A stretch of DNA of 43,943 bases from QAMX01 sp964515055 (GTDB taxonomy: Bacteria > Bacillota > Clostridia > Oscillospirales > QAMX01): the NCBI GenBank assembly GCA_964515055.1, contig CAZEUG010000016.1, positions 1-43,943 on the forward strand, given 5' to 3'. Positions 24,754 through 33,592 of the stretch are shown here, in pieces. The first letter of the stretch is position 1. Every line of letters begins with the position of its first letter. The translations under genes and the position numbers were made by a program. The notes below the pieces were generated by a model, which saw only the letters and a list, made by a program, of their open reading frames with translations, was not told the DNA's origin and made no database searches.

Positions 24754-24789
24754 ACGCCCAAAAGACAGATTTGTTCTTTTGGGCGTTTT
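24754..24789 (+). terminator. expression-platform terminator of the FMN riboswitch
   Basis: ACGCCCAAAAGA (24754-24765) pairs with TCTTTTGGGCGT (24775-24786), a 12-bp stem, followed by TTTTGATTTG. Located 17 nt after the aptamer and before ribU, it is the likely FMN-dependent terminator. Confidence 0.85.
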
Positions 24790-24825
24790 GATTTGCACAA
24801 AAACCATGAAAAGAGGGAATTTTGG

Positions 24826-25476
24826 ATGAAAAACGATCGCATTCGAAGCATGACAACCGCAGCTATGCTGACCGCATTGGCCGTGGCCGCCGTCTGGATT
24901 TGCCGCATTCCGATTGTCCTGTTTCTGAAATACGAACCGAAAAACGTGATTCTGACGATCGGCGGCTTCCTGTTCGGCCCGATGATGGCGCTTGTCGTGA
25001 CGGTGGCCTCAGCGCTGATCGAAATGATCACTGTCAGTGATACAGCCGGATGGGGGCTGCTCATGAATATTCTGGCCAGCGGGTCGTTTGCGGTGTTGGC
25101 CTCTCTCGCATACCGAAAAAAGCGGACGCTGACCGGTGCCGTGATCGGCCTGATCGGCGGGACGATTCTCTCAACTGCCATGATGCTCCTGTGGAACTGG
25201 CTGGTGACGCCGCTGTATATGGGCATCGAACGCGCCGACGTGATCAAGCTGCTGGTGCCGTATTTCCTGCCGTTCAATGCGCTGAAGGGAAGCCTGAATT
25301 CAGCGCTGACTCTGCTGCTGTATCAACCGGCTGTCACCGCACTGCGCCATTCCGGGCTGCTCCGGACAACGCCGAACACCCATGCACCGCAGGCGAAAAC
25401 GACGGTGCTGGTGTCCGCCTGCGCCGCCGCACTGCTGGCCTGCTCCGTCATTGCCTTCCTTGTGCTGCACGGCTGA
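24826..25476 (+). CDS. ribU: riboflavin ECF transporter S component
   Basis: RibU-type S component (216 aa) of an energy-coupling factor transporter. It is a polytopic membrane protein with about six helices; the segment KYEPKNVILTIGGFLFGP and the LMNILASGSFAVLASLAY region match the family. It binds riboflavin and works with shared EcfA/EcfA'/EcfT subunits that are not in this window. The ATG at 24826 follows GAGGGA; a longer in-frame reading begins inside the riboswitch terminator and is unlikely. Its single-gene unit is controlled by the FMN riboswitch just upstream and ended by a strong hairpin downstream. Confidence 0.93.
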   Translation: MKNDRIRSMTTAAMLTALAVAAVWICRIPIVLFLKYEPKNVILTIGGFLFGPMMALVVTVASALIEMITVSDTAGWGLLMNILASGSFAVLASLAYRKKRTLTGAVIGLIGGTILSTAMMLLWNWLVTPLYMGIERADVIKLLVPYFLPFNALKGSLNSALTLLLYQPAVTALRHSGLLRTTPNTHAPQAKTTVLVSACAAALLACSVIAFLVLHG

Positions 25477-25526
25477 AACGCAATTTCGACGGACCTGCTG
25501 CTCCGATCGGGGAAACACATCAAACG

Positions 25527-25570
25527 AAGAGCCGCCTGTATCGACGTTCGTCGATGCAGGCGGCTCTTTT
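25527..25570. terminator. bidirectional terminator between ribU and the DUF4349 gene
   Basis: A long stem, AAGAGCCGCCTG with CAGGCGGCTCTT, extended inward by TATCGAC/GTCGATG with one wobble, and a tight TTC-type loop. It ends ribU on the plus strand (CTCTTTTG) and can also serve the converging DUF4349 gene on the minus strand. Confidence 0.85.
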
Positions 25571-25634
25571 GAACAGAATGCGTTGGGGATGGTATGAGCG
25601 AAGCTGAAATACCGTGCTGGAGCTTCCCTTGTGG

Positions 25635-26609
25635 TTACGGCAGGGGTTTTTTCTCCGGCGGATTCTGGCGCGACTGCCGTCTGCGGGTTCTGTGGCGGTG
25701 CAGCAGCAGAACGGCCAGCACGACCAGCGCAATCAGCAGGAGCCAGAACAGAATCTCCAGAATGTTGCCGAGGAACCAGATGGCAAAGGTGCGGAACCCA
25801 TCACGCAGACGAAGCGTGCTGCTGCGGAAGGTGTCGGCCAGCCGTTCGCCAAACGTCTGTGGCTCGGCCTTTGGCTCGGTCAGCACGGCGACCTCCGACA
25901 GGCTGATGGAAACCGTGCTGTAGGCAATCTGCGAATCCAGCTGCTTCAGTCGGGACGTATACGATTCAATCTGATAGCGGATATCACTGAGCGTCTGCTC
26001 GATTTCGAGGACAGCCTGTAAATCGGAAGCCTCCGCCAACAGCGCCAGAATGCGCTCCTCCTGCTGATGCAGGGTCTTTAGCCGCGCATCGATATCCACA
26101 TATTGCAGCGTGACATCCTGAGAGGAGAGCGATTCACCGGTGATGGTGCCGATTGACGAAACGCGGCCGAAAAAGCTGTTCAGCTGATCAGCCGGAATCC
26201 GCAGCACCAGCGAAGCGGAACGGAGCTGCGAACGGCTGGACTGAATCGACTTCCCGAAAATCTCGGATGACTCCGTATAACCGCCGAATTCAGCGGCCAA
26301 GGCGTCAATCGCCGACAGAGACGCGTCAAAATCCAGCGTCTGGATGCGGTAGGAAACCTGGTAAATCATCTTGCGGGAAGGATCGACTGCACCGATGCTC
26401 AGAGAAGAATCACCGCCATCGACCGCGCAGTCCTCCGACATCCACTCGTTGGAGCCGACTTCCTCCCGAATGTACGCGTCGCTTTTTTCGCTGTCTGCGC
26501 TCCCGTTCAGACGCACAGAGGACGAACCGGCACTGCAGCCGGACAACATCAGGGCAAACAGCAGGAGGACAAGGAACAGCGAATGTTTTCGAATTGATTG
26601 CTTCATCAT
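25635..26609 (-). CDS. DUF4349 domain lipoprotein
   Basis: Envelope lipoprotein of 324 aa. The signal peptide ends in the lipobox MLSGC (C25). The region about 75-290 is the DUF4349 domain: two IgG-like/beta segments (MIYQVSYRIQTLDFD...; LVLRIPADQLNSFFGRV) around a long helical hairpin (LKTLHQQEERILALLAEA, then LQAVLEIEQTLSDIRYQIES). A C-terminal membrane helix (about 272-300) and a basic tail end the protein, so it is anchored at both ends. The start at 26609 has an AAAGGAGG site 7 nt away. It is the third gene of the sigma-vWA-DUF4349 unit, 22 bp after the vWA gene. The molecular role of DUF4349 is not established. Confidence 0.9.
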   Translation of the reverse strand: MMKQSIRKHSLFLVLLLFALMLSGCSAGSSSVRLNGSADSEKSDAYIREEVGSNEWMSEDCAVDGGDSSLSIGAVDPSRKMIYQVSYRIQTLDFDASLSAIDALAAEFGGYTESSEIFGKSIQSSRSQLRSASLVLRIPADQLNSFFGRVSSIGTITGESLSSQDVTLQYVDIDARLKTLHQQEERILALLAEASDLQAVLEIEQTLSDIRYQIESYTSRLKQLDSQIAYSTVSISLSEVAVLTEPKAEPQTFGERLADTFRSSTLRLRDGFRTFAIWFLGNILEILFWLLLIALVVLAVLLLHRHRTRRRQSRQNPPEKKPLP

Positions 26610-26631
26610 AGCAGGGCCTCCTTTTTCTGCA

Positions 26632-28104
26632 TCAGTCCAGATAACGACTGGTGATTTCGACCAGCAGCTCATTCAACGGCCGCACCTCATATTCGCCGAT
26701 CGTCGGCTCTAAGTGATCGCCGCCGATGCCGCTGTCGCTGGTGAGGAATGTGTAGGTTCCACCGGTCAATGCGGCAGCTGTGCGGAGGAAGTACTCGGCT
26801 TCCGTATCCACACCGCTGGACGCAACGGGAATCAGGTGGACGCCGTTGGCGGCAAAGGCCGGCAGCAGCTGCCGAAGCTGCGTGACCACGTTGAGCTGAT
26901 TACTGTGGGGCGGTGCATCACAGACGAGATAGCAGAGCCGGACAGAGCCCTCTGCCCAATTGTGCTCGTTCAGAGCGTTGGCCAGCGCCGCATCCACGGC
27001 CTCCGGATTATCTCCGCCGCCTGCGGCAGACTGCGCCGCCAGATCGGCAAGGCTCTGACGGATGTTCTCGGTGAAGTCATAAGGAAGGACAAGATAGGCG
27101 TCCCCTTTGTCGCGGTAGAAGTTGACGCTGAGGCGAATGCGCGTGTTCGGGTGTGCTTCGGAAACGGAGTGGATGACGTCCTCCAGCTCAGCCTGAAGAT
27201 ACGAAAGCTCATCGCCCATGGAACCGGTCGTGTCAATGACAAACATGAGATCGAGCGTCTCGACAGGGCTGGCAGCAGCAGCCATCACAAAACGCATCGC
27301 ATCCTCGCCGTCCACGATGGGCTGGCTCTCCTCCGCACTGCCCAGCAGAACCGTGACGGTGCCGCCCTGCGCCTGATCGTTCGAAAGCGCAAAGAGATAC
27401 GCCTGCCCGGAGGCATCGGTGACGGTGCGATAGACGTCCTGCCCGTTCATACCGACCCAGACAACCGGGACGTTGGCAAGCGGCTCATTCTGCGCGTTCA
27501 AAACCGTGACAGCGATGCGGCGGGCAATCGTCAGCTGATAGCGAATCGAAAGGTCCGACCAGTCCTGCCGCTGCAGTACATCGGTGAAAAAGTCAAAATT
27601 CAGGTTGTCGCACCATTCACCCGCCGTCAGCAGACCGGGAACGGGGATGGGCTGATTGCTGTTGAGAATCGGGTATGTGCTGCTTTCAATCGGAGCATAC
27701 GATCCATCCACAGATGGAATCGTATCAATTTCCATCTTCGAATCGGAGAAAAGCACATCCGCATTGAGAATATCATCCAAATCGCCGCACCCATCGGATT
27801 CGTCCAGCGGGTTCTTTTCGACATCCTCGACCGCGCCGCAGACGTCGGTGGCCTGCGGAGACGCGTTAAAACGATCGCCGGACGAGGCCAGGCGGGAAAC
27901 GGTCACGGAACAGATCAGCGCCATCATGGCAAAGGAAGCGGCGAGCTTCCAGTACATCGAACGCCTGCGCGGGACGGAACGTGCGACCGACTCCTGCGGG
28001 GTATCGGCGGCACGGGACAAAATCGAATCCTTCAGTCCATCCGGCGGGGTAGAAGGAGCGGCATCTCGAATCCAATGCTCAAGCTCCCTGCTGCGCCTTT
28101 TCAT
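26632..28104 (-). CDS. membrane-anchored von Willebrand A protein, probable anti-sigma factor
   Basis: Protein of 490 aa. A cytoplasmic N-terminus of 50 residues (RELEHWIRDAAPSTPPDGLKDSIL) is followed by one membrane helix (about 51-72). Outside are an unstructured Asp-rich linker, a carboxypeptidase-regulatory/Ig-like module (about 192-255, VTVLNAQNEPLANVPVVWVG) and a C-terminal von Willebrand A domain (about 286-490) with a MIDAS-type DTTGSMGDE (D291). The layout is that of an anti-sigma factor with an external sensor: the small cytoplasmic part would hold the sigma factor encoded just upstream (inference). The start at 28104 has an AAAGGAT site; a second start at 28128 would overlap the sigma stop codon and cannot be excluded. 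Confidence 0.8.
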   Translation of the reverse strand: MKRRSRELEHWIRDAAPSTPPDGLKDSILSRAADTPQESVARSVPRRRSMYWKLAASFAMMALICSVTVSRLASSGDRFNASPQATDVCGAVEDVEKNPLDESDGCGDLDDILNADVLFSDSKMEIDTIPSVDGSYAPIESSTYPILNSNQPIPVPGLLTAGEWCDNLNFDFFTDVLQRQDWSDLSIRYQLTIARRIAVTVLNAQNEPLANVPVVWVGMNGQDVYRTVTDASGQAYLFALSNDQAQGGTVTVLLGSAEESQPIVDGEDAMRFVMAAAASPVETLDLMFVIDTTGSMGDELSYLQAELEDVIHSVSEAHPNTRIRLSVNFYRDKGDAYLVLPYDFTENIRQSLADLAAQSAAGGGDNPEAVDAALANALNEHNWAEGSVRLCYLVCDAPPHSNQLNVVTQLRQLLPAFAANGVHLIPVASSGVDTEAEYFLRTAAALTGGTYTFLTSDSGIGGDHLEPTIGEYEVRPLNELLVEITSRYLD

Positions 28105-28127
28105 ACAATCAATCCTTTCTTTCTCCA

Positions 28128-28673
28128 TCAGACAGAAGCTGTGGGATAACACCTGCGCAGCTTTTTGAGCGCGTACGCATACTTCCAGCGCACAACCGGA
28201 GAGGACAGGCCGAGCAGATCGGCAATCTCTGCATGAGACAGAGCGCCGTAAATGCGGAGGCGCACAATTTCCAACTCTTCGGCTGTCAGGGTATCCGTCA
28301 GCAGCCGCTGTACATCGACACGCGCCGCAACGTCATCTTCAAAGACCGGCTCTGCCGACGGATGCGCGCAATCAGCCGACAGAAGGGAAGAGAGACGGTG
28401 CAGCTCGTCCAGACAGAGGTTGCGCACAATCCGCAGAATCCAGGCCATGGGGCGGCTGAAGGATACGTATCCGGGGGCGAAGCGCCAGATGCGGAGAAAC
28501 GCATCCTGTACAACGTCGCGTGCCGCCTCCGGCCGCTTCAGCACAGACAGCGCATACGCATACATGGATGAAGCGCACTGCTCATACAGTTCACCGAAAG
28601 CATCTCGGTCACCTTGCCCTGTGCGGGAGATCAGATCATCCAACAGGCGATCCGATCCGGGATTCTGAATCAT
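28128..28673 (-). CDS. ECF-type RNA polymerase sigma factor
   Basis: Sigma-70 family factor of 181 aa with only regions 2 and 4. Region 2 (about 25-90) contains FGELYEQCASSMYAYAL, the ARDVVQDAFLRIW helix and the WILRIVRNLCLDELHR promoter-melting segment. Region 4 (about 125-178) contains LTAEELEIVRLRIYGALSHAEIADLLGLS and a closing basic helix. The GGAGG site 8 nt before the ATG at 28673 sets the start; earlier in-frame codons lack one. The downstream vWA membrane protein is its likely anti-sigma partner. Its target promoters, and any autoregulated promoter, were not identified. Confidence 0.9.
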   Translation of the reverse strand: MIQNPGSDRLLDDLISRTGQGDRDAFGELYEQCASSMYAYALSVLKRPEAARDVVQDAFLRIWRFAPGYVSFSRPMAWILRIVRNLCLDELHRLSSLLSADCAHPSAEPVFEDDVAARVDVQRLLTDTLTAEELEIVRLRIYGALSHAEIADLLGLSSPVVRWKYAYALKKLRRCYPTASV

Positions 28674-28744
28674 ATTGACAACCTCCATTCTGTCAGGATA
28701 ACGGATGATGGAAGCCATTTGGAGAAAAAAGGAAGAAAAAAATT

Positions 28745-29626
28745 TCAGTCTTCGCAGGAACGCGGTTCCACGAGGAATCTGAACAGGTGGCGGTGCAGAC
28801 GCCAATGCTCCGTCACGGTAATCCGTCCGGCACTGTAGCAGTCGATCCCGGCCAGCTCCTCATCAATCTGCCGGGCGTTGTCCTCAACCGAGCCCAGACA
28901 GGCAAACAGCCGGCGGTAGGCCGGGTCGCGCTGCAGAGAGACGGCGCGGCGAATCGTAAAGAACAACCAGACGCCCCAGACGGCAATCAAAATCGAGGAA
29001 AAGGCGATGCTGGTGCCGACGCTGGAAAATGCCTCTGCCGTGGCGTCAAAGATCAACGGACGAAGCGCATGACTGTCGATATCAGAGCAGCTGAGCAGCT
29101 CCTTACAGAGGTCGTCCGGCAGATAGCCCAGTGTCCCGGTCAGACGGTCCAGCTGCACCAGCGCAGAACGCTTGACGGCGATATAGGTTCCGTCCTCCAG
29201 CTGCGCCAGCGTGTAGCAGACGACATTGTCCGCCTTGCCGCCGGGCTGCTGGGTCAGCTCATGAAACGCAGCAGGTGTCCACGCCAGGTGGCAGGAACCA
29301 TTCCTTGCGTACATCAGCCGCTTCAAGGCGGGATCCTGATCAAACACGGTGGAGGATTCGTAGTTGGCCGAAAAACCGAAGGATGTCAAATCGGTAAGCG
29401 GGTCGTCAATCGCGGCTATGTCGCTGCCGGTGATTGGCTGCGGCTCGCTGTAGGCCAGACGGGCGCGATAAATGGTGCTCATGGTGTCAAAGTAGAAAAT
29501 CAAAATGAAGACAACCAGACAGAGCAGAATCCGGTTCCGATTCACACGGCGGATTTCGCGGCAAAAGGTGCTGTCGTGGAAGCTCCAGTTCTCCAGGTCA
29601 GAGGGTTGAACAAATGGCATGGTCAT
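28745..29626 (-). CDS. two-helix membrane protein of unknown function
   Basis: Protein of 293 aa with a cytoplasmic N-terminus of about 30 residues, a first membrane helix (about 32-47, ILLCLVVFILIFYFD), an extracytoplasmic domain (about 50-200, with SFGFSANYESS and a YIAVKRSA strand) and a second helix (about 204-225, IAFSSILIAVWGVWLFF) before a charged C-terminus. No recognised family motif. A minus-strand promoter precedes it. It lies 71 bp upstream of the sigma factor in the same direction without a clear terminator, so it may belong to the same regulatory unit. The ATG at 29626 follows GGAACAGGAAT; a TTG at 29644 is an alternative. Confidence 0.7.
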   Translation of the reverse strand: MTMPFVQPSDLENWSFHDSTFCREIRRVNRNRILLCLVVFILIFYFDTMSTIYRARLAYSEPQPITGSDIAAIDDPLTDLTSFGFSANYESSTVFDQDPALKRLMYARNGSCHLAWTPAAFHELTQQPGGKADNVVCYTLAQLEDGTYIAVKRSALVQLDRLTGTLGYLPDDLCKELLSCSDIDSHALRPLIFDATAEAFSSVGTSIAFSSILIAVWGVWLFFTIRRAVSLQRDPAYRRLFACLGSVEDNARQIDEELAGIDCYSAGRITVTEHWRLHRHLFRFLVEPRSCED

Positions 29627-29711
29627 ATTCCTGTTCCCGCCCAAAACAGAGCGGGATCCTTTCTGATTCGGTTCAAATGCAGGGGATCAGGCGCGAAGCC
29701 TGATCGTCCCT

Positions 29712-29740
29712 ATTGTACCATAACAGCCGTGAAAATTCAA
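29712..29740 (-). promoter_or_regulatory. promoter of the membrane protein / sigma factor region
   Basis: Minus-strand TTGAAT (29735-29740) and TACAAT (29712-29717) are exactly 17 bp apart, about 85 bp upstream of the membrane protein start. Between this and the divergent hrcA promoter at 29888 nothing else is recognised. Confidence 0.65.
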
Positions 29741-29887
29741 GTCATCTGCGCTTGCTGCGCCGCTCGAAGCGCATCCGGAAGGCAAAAAAACGCGGCCAAA
29801 TGCCCGAAAAACACGGTTCAGCAAGGCCAAAATCAAAGTGCACACAAAAATGATGTATATCCTTGGTCAGATTTGGTCATTTTAAAC

Positions 29888-29916
29888 TTGACAAATGGAC
29901 GGATTCGTGGTAAATT
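29888..29916 (+). promoter_or_regulatory. promoter of the hrcA-grpE-dnaK-dnaJ operon
   Basis: TTGACA (29888-29893), 17-bp spacer, TAAATT (29911-29916), a housekeeping promoter immediately upstream of the CIRCE operator. Confidence 0.85.
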
Positions 29917-29923
29917 ATTGTTG

Positions 29924-29950
29924 TTAGCACTCGAAGGGTTTGAGTGCTAA
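29924..29950 (+). promoter_or_regulatory. CIRCE operator (HrcA binding site)
   Basis: Perfect CIRCE element: TTAGCACTC (29924-29932), 9-bp spacer, GAGTGCTAA (29942-29950). It covers the expected transcription start of the hrcA operon. HrcA bound here blocks transcription until heat shock titrates the GroE chaperonin that keeps HrcA active. No second CIRCE was seen before dnaK. Confidence 0.98.
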
Positions 29951-29981
29951 CGCAGACGATCGGAAAGGAGTGAAACGCGAT

Positions 29982-31085
29982 ATGCTGACAGAGCGGCAAA
30001 GACGCATTCTGAAAGCCATCATTGATGTTTATGTGGAAACAGCAGAGCCGGTGGGTTCGAAAATCCTGGCACAGCGGCTTGATCTCGGCGTTTCACCTGC
30101 CACACTCCGAAACGAAATGGCGGAGCTGATCAACCAGGGCTACCTGGAGCAGCCGCACACTTCGGCCGGTCGCGTCCCCACGCATAAAGGCTATCGCCTG
30201 TATGTGAATGAGCTGATGAACGATTACGCGCTCACACGGGAGGATACCTCCCGCCTGCACGAGGCACTCCGGCTGAAAATCGCGGAGTATGACAAGCTGA
30301 TCGACGAAGCCGGAAAGGCGATTTCCCGCCTGACCAATTACGCGTCCATCACGGCGCGGCCGAAGCTGGGCGCGGCGGAAACCATCCGCCATATCGATCT
30401 CGTCCGCTGCGGAGAGTCTGCATTCGTGGTCGTCGTGGTCACGGGGCGTGGTACCGTGCGGAATCGGCTGATTCAGACAACGACAGACGTTTCAGACACG
30501 GAGCTGGAACGGCTGCGCAGCGCGCTCAACATTGTGCTGACCGGGCTGGAACCGGGCGGCATCACATTGACGCATATTCGCAGGCTGGAAACGGTGGCCT
30601 CAGAGAGCTGCATCGATCTGCTCGGACAGACGGTGGCGTTCCTCCGGGAAATCGGCGAGGCCTCCGGCGAAATGGAAGTCCGCTTTGCCGGTGCCGGGAA
30701 TCTGCTCGGCTATCCGGAATACCGGGATGTGGACAAAGCGCGTGAGCTGCTGAGCTTTCTAAGCAGCGCACCGCCAACGGATTGGATGTCGGCCGCCGGA
30801 AACCTGCCTGTGGTTTACCGCATCGGCGAAGAAAACGGCGCAGAACCGCTGAAGGATGCGAGCATGGTCGTGGCCAAGTGCCCGCTGGGCAACGGCTGCA
30901 CCGGGTACATCGGCATTGTCGGGCCGACCCGCATGAATTATCCGCAGCTGGCCGCCCGACTGGAATATTTTGCAAAAGGTCTGAGCGCACTGCTGGGCGG
31001 ATCGCCATCCGGGCGCGAGGTTCGTGCCGATCGGCAGACGCCGCCGACAGGTGCCGGCACAGATGGAAGGAATGAGTCAAAATGA
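29982..31085 (+). CDS. hrcA: heat-inducible transcription repressor HrcA
   Basis: HrcA (367 aa) represses heat-shock operons by binding CIRCE. The N-terminal winged helix is canonical: MLTERQRRILKAIIDVYVETAEPVGSK..., LGVSPATLRNEMAELINQGYLEQPHTSAGRVPT (about residues 28-62). The rest is the GAF-like core with the C-terminal GPTRMNYPQLAARLEYFA. The ATG at 29982 has an AAAGGAG site. The last bases overlap the grpE start by 4 bp (ATGA). Its own operator lies 32 bp upstream, so it is autoregulated. Confidence 0.96.
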   Translation: MLTERQRRILKAIIDVYVETAEPVGSKILAQRLDLGVSPATLRNEMAELINQGYLEQPHTSAGRVPTHKGYRLYVNELMNDYALTREDTSRLHEALRLKIAEYDKLIDEAGKAISRLTNYASITARPKLGAAETIRHIDLVRCGESAFVVVVVTGRGTVRNRLIQTTTDVSDTELERLRSALNIVLTGLEPGGITLTHIRRLETVASESCIDLLGQTVAFLREIGEASGEMEVRFAGAGNLLGYPEYRDVDKARELLSFLSSAPPTDWMSAAGNLPVVYRIGEENGAEPLKDASMVVAKCPLGNGCTGYIGIVGPTRMNYPQLAARLEYFAKGLSALLGGSPSGREVRADRQTPPTGAGTDGRNESK

Positions 31086-31639
31086 CAGAAGATCAGAAGA
31101 AAAACAACGAGTCAGCCGCAGAAGAAACCGCCGTTGCCCAGAGCACGCCGGAAGAGCTGGATGCACTGGTTGCAGAGCTGACCCAGTCCAATGATGAAAT
31201 GGCCAGAGAGCTGGAAAGCGCCAAAAAGCTGGCTGAAGAGACGAAGGATACGCTGCTGCGCACGGCGGCAGAGTACGATAACTTCCGCAAACGCTCCGCC
31301 AGAGAAAAGGATGCCGTCTATGCGGAAACGGTCGCAAAAACGATCGAAGCGTTTTTACCGGTGGTTGACAACCTGGAACGTGCAGTCGCCTTCTCCGATA
31401 CGGAAGGGCTGAAGCAGGGTCTGGAGCTGACCCTGAAGCAGCTGGCCGGTGTGCTGGCCAAGCTGAATATCACCGCGATTGACCCGGCCGGTCAGCCGTT
31501 TGACCCCAACCTGCACAATGCCGTGATGCACGTGGAGGATGAATCAATGGATGAAAACATCGTGGCCGAGGTTCTGCAAAAGGGCTACGAAATCGATGGC
31601 CGCGTGATTCGCCACGCTGTCGTCAAGGTGGCCAACTGA
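31082..31639 (+). CDS. grpE: nucleotide exchange factor GrpE
   Basis: GrpE (185 aa) exchanges ADP for ATP on DnaK. The N-terminal acidic coiled coil (about 1-70) is followed by the conserved RTAAEYDNFRKRSAREKD, the VVDNLERAV segment and a C-terminal beta domain with FDPNLHNAVMHVED and VLQKGYEIDGRVIRHAVVKV. Its ATG overlaps the hrcA stop codon, suggesting coupled translation. Followed by a 79-bp gap before dnaK in which no terminator or CIRCE is seen. Confidence 0.96.
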   Translation: MTEDQKKNNESAAEETAVAQSTPEELDALVAELTQSNDEMARELESAKKLAEETKDTLLRTAAEYDNFRKRSAREKDAVYAETVAKTIEAFLPVVDNLERAVAFSDTEGLKQGLELTLKQLAGVLAKLNITAIDPAGQPFDPNLHNAVMHVEDESMDENIVAEVLQKGYEIDGRVIRHAVVKVAN

Positions 31640-31718
31640 CGTCAAACGACAAATAAAATTGCAAAAAAATCCAACTTAGATTGATTGAAAAGAACAGATT
31701 CTTGGAGGTATATTGATT

Positions 31719-33569
31719 ATGGCAAAGATTATTGGGATTGACCTTGGTACAACAAACTCCTGCGTAGCAGTTATGGAAGGCGGCGACCCGGTCGTCATCG
31801 CAAACGCAGAAGGCGCACGGACAACGCCGTCTGTCGTCGCATTCGGAAAAACCGGTGAGCGCCTCGTCGGCAATACGGCGAAGCGCCAGGCGATTACCAA
31901 CCCGGATCGCACCATCATTTCCATCAAACGTGAAATGGGTACGGCACATAAGGTCGAAATTGACGATAAAAGCTACACGCCGCAGGAAATTTCCGCGATG
32001 ATTCTGCAAAAGCTGAAGGCCGACGCGGAAAGCTACCTCGGCACCGCGGTCACACAGGCCGTCATCACTGTCCCGGCGTACTTCAATGACAGCCAGCGCC
32101 AGGCCACCAAGGATGCCGGTAAAATTGCCGGTCTGGAAGTCCTGCGGATTATCAACGAGCCCACCGCCGCGGCACTGGCCTATGGCGTGGACAAAGAGGG
32201 CGAACAGAAGGTCATGGTCTATGACCTGGGCGGCGGTACGTTCGATGTCTCCATCCTCGACATCGGCGACGGCGTTCTGGAAGTGCTGGCCACCAACGGC
32301 AATACCCGCCTGGGCGGCGATGACTTCGATGAGCGCATCATGAAGTGGATGATTTCCAGCTACAAGCAGGAAACCGGGATCGACCTCTCCAACGACAAAA
32401 TGGCAATGCAGCGCCTGAAGGAAGCCGCAGAAAAGGCGAAGATCGAGCTGTCCAGCCTGACAACGTCCAACATCAACCTGCCGTTCATTACGGCGGATGC
32501 AACCGGCCCGAAGCATCTGGATATGACGCTGAGCCGCGCAAAATTCAATGAGCTGACGGCAGACCTTGTCGAAGCCACCATGACCCCGGTTCGCCAGGCG
32601 ATGAAAGACGCCGGTCTCCAGCCGTCCGACATCTCCAAGGTTCTGATGGTTGGCGGTTCGACCAGAATCCCGGCCGTTTTCGACGCCGTCAAGAATTTCA
32701 CCGGCAAAGAACCGTTCAAGGGCATCAACCCGGATGAGTGCGTCGCAGTCGGTGCATCGATTCAGGCCGGTGTTCTCGCGGGCGAAGTCAAGGATCTCCT
32801 CCTGCTCGATGTCACACCGCTGTCTCTGGGCGTTGAAACAATGGGCAATGTCTGCACCAAGCTGATCGAACGCAACACCACCATCCCGACAAAGAAGAGC
32901 CAGATCTTCTCCACCGCAGCAGACGGCCAGACCTCCGTTGAAATCCATGTGCTGCAGGGCGAACGCGAAATGGCCGCCGACAACAAGACGCTGGGTCGCT
33001 TCCACCTCGACGGTATCGCAGCGGCGCCGCGCGGCGTTCCGCAGATCGAAGTCACCTTCGATATCGACGCAAACGGCATCGTCAACGTCTCCGCAAAGGA
33101 CCTCGGCACCGGGAAGGAACAGAAAATCACCATTACCTCTTCCACAACGATGAGCAAGGAAGAAGTCGATAAAGCCGTCAAAGAGGCTGAAATGTACGCC
33201 GAAGAGGACAAAAAGCGCCGCGAGGAAGTCGATTCCCGCAACCAGGCCGAACAGCTGGTGTACCAGAGCGAGAAGACGCTGGGCGAAATCGGCGACAAGC
33301 TCCCTGAGGACGAAAAGACGCCGGTCAAGGAGCAGATTGAAAAGGTCAAGGAAGCCCTGAAGGGCACCGATGCAGCCGCCATCAAAGCGGAAAGCGAAGA
33401 ACTGACCAAGCGCTTCTACGCGCTGTCCGAAAAGCTGTATCAGCAGACGGGTGCCGCACCGGACGGTGCAGCAGGCGCAGCGGGCGCACAGGGCGCAGCC
33501 GGTCCGGATGCAAACGGATACTATGACGCCAACTACGAAGTCGTGGACGACGATCAGCAGAAACAGTAA
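31719..33569 (+). CDS. dnaK: chaperone protein DnaK (Hsp70)
   Basis: DnaK (616 aa), ATP-dependent Hsp70 chaperone. The actin-like ATPase domain starts MAKIIGIDLGTTNSC, with VPAYFNDSQRQATKDAG, YDLGGGTFDVSILD and VLMVGGSTRIP; the linker DLLLLDVTPLSLG leads to the substrate-binding domain and a helical lid. The C-terminus is a Gly/Ala-rich tail ending in VVDDDQQKQ. A Gram-positive-type deletion in the N-terminal domain is consistent with the length. The ribosome binding site is GGAGGT 9 nt before the ATG at 31719. A huge open frame lies antisense, a common artefact of dnaK codon use. Confidence 0.98.
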   Translation: MAKIIGIDLGTTNSCVAVMEGGDPVVIANAEGARTTPSVVAFGKTGERLVGNTAKRQAITNPDRTIISIKREMGTAHKVEIDDKSYTPQEISAMILQKLKADAESYLGTAVTQAVITVPAYFNDSQRQATKDAGKIAGLEVLRIINEPTAAALAYGVDKEGEQKVMVYDLGGGTFDVSILDIGDGVLEVLATNGNTRLGGDDFDERIMKWMISSYKQETGIDLSNDKMAMQRLKEAAEKAKIELSSLTTSNINLPFITADATGPKHLDMTLSRAKFNELTADLVEATMTPVRQAMKDAGLQPSDISKVLMVGGSTRIPAVFDAVKNFTGKEPFKGINPDECVAVGASIQAGVLAGEVKDLLLLDVTPLSLGVETMGNVCTKLIERNTTIPTKKSQIFSTAADGQTSVEIHVLQGEREMAADNKTLGRFHLDGIAAAPRGVPQIEVTFDIDANGIVNVSAKDLGTGKEQKITITSSTTMSKEEVDKAVKEAEMYAEEDKKRREEVDSRNQAEQLVYQSEKTLGEIGDKLPEDEKTPVKEQIEKVKEALKGTDAAAIKAESEELTKRFYALSEKLYQQTGAAPDGAAGAAGAQGAAGPDANGYYDANYEVVDDDQQKQ

Positions 33570-33592
33570 GCAGATCTGAAACAGGACACTGC

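Noticed and set aside
26713..28149. 478-residue plus-strand frame opposite the vWA gene
   Set aside because: Antisense shadow; the minus-strand frame has a membrane helix and a vWA domain with a ribosome binding site.
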